This document shows positions 59,674-64,000 of a stretch of 64,000 bases of DNA, one piece after another. The first letter of the stretch is position 1. Every line of letters begins with the position of its first letter. The position numbers were made by a program, and so were the translations under genes. Under the pieces are notes generated by a model, which saw only the letters and a program-made list of their open reading frames with translations, was not told the DNA's origin and ran no database searches. Where the stretch lies: the NCBI RefSeq assembly GCF_008369295.1, contig NZ_VOBG01000003.1, forward strand, positions 124,001 through 188,000. The letters are read 5' to 3'. This DNA comes from Pseudomonas sp. ANT_H4 (GTDB taxonomy: Bacteria > Pseudomonadota > Gammaproteobacteria > Pseudomonadales > Pseudomonadaceae).

Positions 59674-60132
59674 ATTTTTATCCTCATGGGTGCCACTACT
59701 GCGCGGCATTAGCTGGCGGCAAGATTAGCTTCGCGCTGAAAGAGGTGCAACCGGGTGCAACCCTTTTTTCTCGGAAAAGAGCGCTGCTCGTCAGGAAAAA
59801 ATCTCAACTCGACCAAATCGGCTTTTGTTGGTGCATTTGCTTCTGGATTTTGCTGTTTTTACTCCAAAAAGGAGCAAGAACAAGCCGTTTGCCGAAAAAA
59901 ACAGCGAGGTGCAACTTATTCTCAAAAAACTGGTTGCACCTTATTTGCTTTGTTGAATAGCATTCGCGGCCAAGGTGCAACCAGCTGTAAAGTTCGGTTC
60001 ATCGGCTGATGGCTTTCCTGGGGAAACGTCAGTCATAAATGCGCGGCATGCAGCTTCGTCTACCAACCTAAATCGTTGGTAGCCGTCCTGACAGACCGCC
60101 GCTACATAAAAACAATGCCAGGGCGTAACTCA
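59674..60132. promoter_or_regulatory. putA/putP control region with five PutA operator-like GTTGCA motifs
   Basis: This 459-bp divergent gap contains GTTGCA (or its complement TGCAAC) five times: 59746-59751, 59756-59761, 59910-59915, 59933-59938 and 59976-59981. The first two are exactly 10 bp apart. Four sites are flanked by GG/CC to give GGTGCAACC-like half-palindromes. E. coli PutA represses putA and putP by binding five GTTGCA operators in the equivalent region, and the ribbon-helix-helix domain here is complete. I see no gene in the gap; short open frames in it read as low-complexity sequence. Confidence 0.7.
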
Positions 60133-61617
60133 ATGAGTGTAAGTAATCCCACCTTGATCACGTTTGTGATCTACATCGCGGCAATGGTGCTGATCGGCCT
60201 CATGGCCTATCGCTCCACCAACAACCTTTCCGATTACATTCTTGGCGGTCGCAGCCTCGGCAGCGTGGTTACCGCGCTCTCGGCCGGTGCCTCGGACATG
60301 AGCGGCTGGTTGCTGATGGGCTTGCCCGGCGCGATCTATATGTCCGGCCTGTCGGAAAGCTGGATCGCCATCGGCCTGATCGTCGGTGCCTACCTAAACT
60401 GGCTGTTTGTCGCCGGTCGCCTGCGGGTACAGACCGAGCACAACGGCGACGCGCTGACGCTGCCGGATTACTTCTCCAGCCGTTTCGAAGATAAAAGTGG
60501 TCTGCTGCGCATCATCTCTGCGGTGGTGATCCTGGTGTTCTTCACCATTTACTGCGCTTCCGGCATCGTTGCCGGTGCCCGCCTGTTCGAAAGCACCTTC
60601 GGCATGTCCTACGAGACCGCGCTGTGGGCCGGTGCTGCTGCGACCATCGCCTACACCTTTGTCGGCGGCTTCCTGGCAGTGAGCTGGACTGACACCGTAC
60701 AAGCCACGCTGATGATCTTCGCGCTGTTGCTGACGCCGGTCATCGTGCTGCTGGCCACCGGCGGCGTCGATACCACGTTCCTGGCGATCGAAGCGCAGAA
60801 CCCTGACAACTTCAACATGCTGAAAAACACCACCTTCATCGGCGTCATCTCGCTGATGGGCTGGGGCCTGGGTTACTTCGGCCAACCGCACATCCTGGCG
60901 CGTTTCATGGCGGCGGATTCGGTGAAGTCGATTGCCAATGCCCGACGCATCTCCATGACCTGGATGATCCTGTGCCTGGGCGGCACCGTGGCGGTGGGCT
61001 TCTTCGGTATCGCCTACTTCTCGGCACACCCGGAAGTCGCCGGCCCTGTGACCGAGAATCCTGAGCGGGTGTTCATCGAACTGGCCAAGCTGCTGTTCAA
61101 CCCATGGATCGCTGGCGTGCTGCTGTCGGCCATCCTGGCTGCCGTGATGAGCACCTTGAGCTGCCAGTTGCTGGTGTGCTCCAGCGCCCTGACCGAAGAC
61201 TTCTACAAAACTTTCCTGCGCAAGAACGCTTCCCAGGTTGAGCTGGTGTGGGTCGGTCGTGCAATGGTGCTGCTGGTTGCGTTGATCGCCATCGCCATGG
61301 CCGCCAACCCGGAAAACCGTGTACTGGGCCTGGTTAGCTACGCCTGGGCCGGTTTCGGCGCTGCGTTCGGTCCTGTGGTGCTGATCTCGGTCCTGTGGAA
61401 AGGCATGACCCGCGACGGCGCACTGGCCGGTATCCTGGTCGGCGCGATCACCGTGATCGTCTGGAAGCACTTTGAGTTGCTCGGCCTGTACGAAATCATC
61501 CCAGGCTTCATCTTCGCCAGCCTGGCGATCTACTTCGTGAGCAAGATGGGCGCGCCGAGTGCTGGCATGGTTGAGCGCTTTGATGCGGCCGAGAAGGATT
61601 TCAAACTCAACAAGTAA
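60133..61617 (+). CDS. putP: Sodium/proline symporter PutP
   Basis: A 494-residue SSS-family transporter with about 13 helices. Family segments are ILGGRSLGSVVTALSAGASDMSGWLLMGLPG, GLSESWIAIGLIVG and the Na+-site motif STLSCQLLVCSSALTEDFYK. ATG 60133 gives MSVSNPTLITFVIYIAAM, a family-typical start. An upstream ATG at 60115 has no better ribosome binding site. It imports proline for the divergent PutA and is closed by a terminator. Confidence 0.96.
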   Translation: MSVSNPTLITFVIYIAAMVLIGLMAYRSTNNLSDYILGGRSLGSVVTALSAGASDMSGWLLMGLPGAIYMSGLSESWIAIGLIVGAYLNWLFVAGRLRVQTEHNGDALTLPDYFSSRFEDKSGLLRIISAVVILVFFTIYCASGIVAGARLFESTFGMSYETALWAGAAATIAYTFVGGFLAVSWTDTVQATLMIFALLLTPVIVLLATGGVDTTFLAIEAQNPDNFNMLKNTTFIGVISLMGWGLGYFGQPHILARFMAADSVKSIANARRISMTWMILCLGGTVAVGFFGIAYFSAHPEVAGPVTENPERVFIELAKLLFNPWIAGVLLSAILAAVMSTLSCQLLVCSSALTEDFYKTFLRKNASQVELVWVGRAMVLLVALIAIAMAANPENRVLGLVSYAWAGFGAAFGPVVLISVLWKGMTRDGALAGILVGAITVIVWKHFELLGLYEIIPGFIFASLAIYFVSKMGAPSAGMVERFDAAEKDFKLNK

Positions 61618-61652
61618 TGGTTCTGGTGGGGCATTGATTGCCCGCTGAATTG

Positions 61653-61690
61653 AAAACGGCCCACATTCTTTGGATGGCGGGCCGTTTTTT
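61653..61690 (+). terminator. Intrinsic terminator after putP
   Basis: AAAACGGCCC at 61653-61662 pairs with GGGCCGTTTT at 61679-61688 across a 16-nt loop and ends in Ts. Confidence 0.82.
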
Positions 61691-61827
61691 ATGGGCGTGA
61701 TTCAGGCGGGTGATCCGAGGACTCAGGCGCTCGCAGCGTAGGGATTTACTGAATTGCTCGCCGCGCGTTCAGTTCGGTAAATGGCTGGTGCAGAATCCCT
61801 CGCCTATCACTCGCAGAGAAACACCGG

Positions 61828-63888
61828 ATGTTCGCTCCTGCCAATCAAAGTGCCTTTACCCTGACCCTCGATGGTGTACCCAGCGACCTCAAGGTCCTCG
61901 AATTCAGAGGGGAGGAAGCCATCAGCCAGCCCTACTGCTTTGATCTGGAGCTGGTCAGCGAACAGCCAGACCTTGATCTGGAAAGCCTGCTGCATCGTCA
62001 GGCTTTCCTTGGCTTCGACGCTCAGGGGCATGGCATTCATGGTCTGCTCTACCGGGTTGCTCAAGGTGACGCGGGCCGTCGGCTGACCCGCTATCAGATC
62101 AGCCTGGTGCCGCAGTTGACCTATCTGAAACACAGCAGCCACCAGCGTATTTTCCAGCACAAGCGCGTGCCACAGATCATCGCGCTGGTGCTGGAGGGGC
62201 AGGGGATTCAGAGCGATGCCTTTGAGTTCCGGGTGGGGGGTGTTTATCCCGAGCGTGAGTACTGCGTGCAGTTCGATGAAACCGACTTGGCGTTTGTTCA
62301 GAGGCTGTGTGCCGAGTCGGGAATTCACTATCACTTCCAGCACCGCCCAGAGGGCCACCTGTTGGTGTTTGGTGATGACCAGACTGTGTTTGCCCAAGGT
62401 GACCAGCCAACCCAATACGCGCCCGGTTCCGGGATGGTGGCTGATACACCGGTGATCAACCGCTTTTCGGTGCGTCTGGAGACCCGGACAACGGGTGTGA
62501 ACCTGCGCGATTACAACTTTCGAAAACCGCGTCTGGAGCTGGAAAGCGAAGCCCTCGGTGAGCAGCTTCCTTCTCTGGAAGATCACGATTATCCAGGCCA
62601 CTTTACCGATCGCCCCCACGGCAAATACCTGGCGAAACGCGCCCTGGAGCGTCACCGCAGCGACTATCGGCTGGCTCATGGTAGTGGTGATCAATCGTCG
62701 CTGGTGAGCGGCCAGTTTCTCAAACTGGCAGGGCACCCTCGCCAGGAGTGGAATGATTTGTGGCTGGTGACGCAGGTGACCCATGAGGGTAAGCAACCCC
62801 AGGTGTTGGAGGAGTCTGTTACCGATACGGCGGATGATGGTTGGTGTCAGGGTTATCGCAACCAATTCACCGCCACGCCTTGGGATGTGCCATTTCGTGC
62901 GCCTCTGCCGGCACCTCGTGCGCCGATCTGCGGGTACCAGAACGCGGTAGTCACCGGGCCAGTGGACAGTGAAATTCACTGCGATGAATACGGTCGGGTC
63001 AAGGTGCAGTTGGCCTGGGACCGAGGCGGTGCATACGACGAGCATTCAAGCTGTTGGCTGCGGGTTGCCAGCGGTTGGGCTCATGAGCATTACGGCGCAG
63101 TGTTGATCCCTCGGGTGGGCATGGAGGTGTTGGTCGGTTTCATCAATGGTGATGCCGATATGCCGCTGGTGGTTGGCTGTCTGGCCAACGCGGCGACGCT
63201 GGTGCCCCTAGATTTGCCGGCAGACCAAACCCGCAGCATCTTCCGTAGCCAAAGCAGCCCCGGTGGCGGTGGCTACAACGAACTGCGCATCGAAGACCGC
63301 AAGGGCGCCGAGGAAATCTACCTGCGTGCCCAGCGCGACTGGACCCAGCACGTGTTGCACGATCAGCGCCTGCAAGTGGATAACCGGCGCAGCGTGAAGG
63401 TCAGTGGCCAATCGCGCCATGAGCTGCACGGTGAGGAGCAGCGCGTTACCCATGGCAATCGCCTGACTGAACTCAAGCAGGATGATCATCTGGTGATTGC
63501 CGGGGCACAGCAGGTGCAACTGGCCAGTCACTCGCTGCAGGCGGGGCAGAAGATTCACTTGAGTGCCGGGCAGCAGATTGTCGTCGACGGGGGCGCCAGC
63601 GTGACCCTGCAAGCGGGAGGCCAGTGGATTACGGTGTCGGCGGGCGGGATTTTCAGCAGCTCGCCGATTCAGATTGGCGGTGCGCCCCAGGCAGGGGTGG
63701 TGACTGCGCCATTGCTGCCAGGTGTCCAGAAGGCTTTGTTGGCCGTCCTGGCGGCGCCGTTGAGCGTGGCACAGGTAGTGAGCCTCAAGCGCCGCGCGCC
63801 GTTTTGTGAGGAGTGCGAGCGCTGCAAGAGCGGCGTGTGCAACTCCCCGCCGTATCGTGGCGCGCCGTTGAGCGGAGCCTCTTTATGA
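61828..63888 (+). CDS. vgrG: Type VI secretion spike protein VgrG (TssI)
   Basis: A 686-residue VgrG. The phage gpD-like N-terminus (FTLTLDGVPSDLKVLEFRGEEAISQPYCFDLEL) and gp27-like part are followed by the gp5 OB-fold (GRVKVQLAWDRGG, SCWLRVASGWAHEHYGAVLIPRVGMEVLVGFINGDADMPLVVGCL) and a DUF2345-type beta-helix region. The end carries a cysteine cluster, CEECERCKSGVC, with no further toxin domain. It stands apart from any hcp or tss core gene in the window and is followed by a DUF4123 gene, the arrangement of an orphan vgrG effector island. No strong ribosome binding site precedes ATG 61828. Confidence 0.94.
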   Translation: MFAPANQSAFTLTLDGVPSDLKVLEFRGEEAISQPYCFDLELVSEQPDLDLESLLHRQAFLGFDAQGHGIHGLLYRVAQGDAGRRLTRYQISLVPQLTYLKHSSHQRIFQHKRVPQIIALVLEGQGIQSDAFEFRVGGVYPEREYCVQFDETDLAFVQRLCAESGIHYHFQHRPEGHLLVFGDDQTVFAQGDQPTQYAPGSGMVADTPVINRFSVRLETRTTGVNLRDYNFRKPRLELESEALGEQLPSLEDHDYPGHFTDRPHGKYLAKRALERHRSDYRLAHGSGDQSSLVSGQFLKLAGHPRQEWNDLWLVTQVTHEGKQPQVLEESVTDTADDGWCQGYRNQFTATPWDVPFRAPLPAPRAPICGYQNAVVTGPVDSEIHCDEYGRVKVQLAWDRGGAYDEHSSCWLRVASGWAHEHYGAVLIPRVGMEVLVGFINGDADMPLVVGCLANAATLVPLDLPADQTRSIFRSQSSPGGGGYNELRIEDRKGAEEIYLRAQRDWTQHVLHDQRLQVDNRRSVKVSGQSRHELHGEEQRVTHGNRLTELKQDDHLVIAGAQQVQLASHSLQAGQKIHLSAGQQIVVDGGASVTLQAGGQWITVSAGGIFSSSPIQIGGAPQAGVVTAPLLPGVQKALLAVLAAPLSVAQVVSLKRRAPFCEECERCKSGVCNSPPYRGAPLSGASL

Positions 63889-64000
63889 CCAGCCCTCGTG
63901 ATTGGCTGGCCCGCGAACCTTTGCAGGCCGGTGAGCAGTTGTTCGCCATATTGGGCAATGCCAGCCAATGCAAACCGGTTGAGGCCTGGCGGCTGGCCGG
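63885..64000 (+). CDS. DUF4123 T6SS adaptor, 5' part
   Basis: The first 38 codons of a gene whose ATG overlaps the vgrG stop as ATGA. The N-terminus MTSPRDWLAREPLQAGEQLF and the following AILGNASQCKPVEAW fit the DUF4123 (Tap/TEC) chaperones that load a specific effector onto the VgrG tip. The effector gene should follow outside the window. Short, so the family call is moderate. Confidence 0.65.
   Translation, partial: MTSPRDWLAREPLQAGEQLFAILGNASQCKPVEAWRLA

Noticed and set aside
59745..60009. Two short overlapping frames in the putA/putP gap
   Set aside because: Their translations are low-complexity and they cover the repeated GTTGCA operator motifs; no ribosome binding site or family resemblance.

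Overview
The window is a chromosomal segment of a fluorescent-group Pseudomonas. This rests on the conserved gene order (priA, rpmE, nuclease, malic enzyme, PBP1A, pilMNOPQ, aroK, aroB, SPOR protein, gltB, gltD, hemE), on high G+C with frequent GTG and TTG starts, on REP/REPIN palindromes typical of the P. fluorescens group, and on a long trifunctional PutA divergent from PutP. No tRNA, rRNA, CRISPR, insertion sequence or prophage was seen.

Layout. 1-21.7 kb is housekeeping core: the 5' part of priA, rpmE, an exported nuclease, the malic enzyme, PBP1A on the minus strand, then a long plus-strand run pilM-N-O-P-Q-aroK-aroB-damX-like, gltB-gltD and hemE. The pilus assembly genes look reduced: PilM has lost about 137 internal residues and PilQ lacks the N-terminal AMIN region. 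21.8-25.1 kb holds a small YgiW-type periplasmic protein, a ynfM-type exporter divergent from its LysR regulator, an orphan PemK/MazF-family protein and a probable RpoS-type small RNA resembling RgsA.

25.1-42.6 kb is one minus-strand run of overlapping genes that encodes an aryl polyene (APE) pigment pathway: two ketosynthases plus a chain-length factor, ketoreductase, two dehydratase domains, two acyl carrier proteins, an acyl/aryl-activating ligase, thioesterase, methyltransferase, two acyltransferases, a glycosyltransferase, an MMPL exporter, a LolA-like carrier, a DUF3261 lipoprotein, an aromatic amino acid ammonia-lyase and a flavin-dependent oxidoreductase. The order follows the apeC-to-apeR order of enterobacterial APE clusters. 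Two lesions stand out: the apeR-type ketosynthase carries a one-base frameshift in a six-A run, and a REPIN sits in frame inside the signal-peptide region of the LolA-like gene.

42.9-55.4 kb is mixed core: an orphan ParA-like ATPase, trxC, selO, an MscK-type channel, the NhaP2-type K+/H+ antiporter, a chemoreceptor, a zapB/zapA-like pair and a long acyl-CoA dehydrogenase. 55.7-61.6 kb is the proline utilisation locus (putA/putP), whose intergenic region holds five GTTGCA motifs arranged like PutA operators. The window ends in an orphan type VI secretion vgrG followed by the start of a DUF4123 adaptor gene.

Functional assignments come from reading protein motifs and from knowledge of the families; no database search was run. 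Start codons were chosen from Shine-Dalgarno sequences, overlaps with neighbours and family N-termini.
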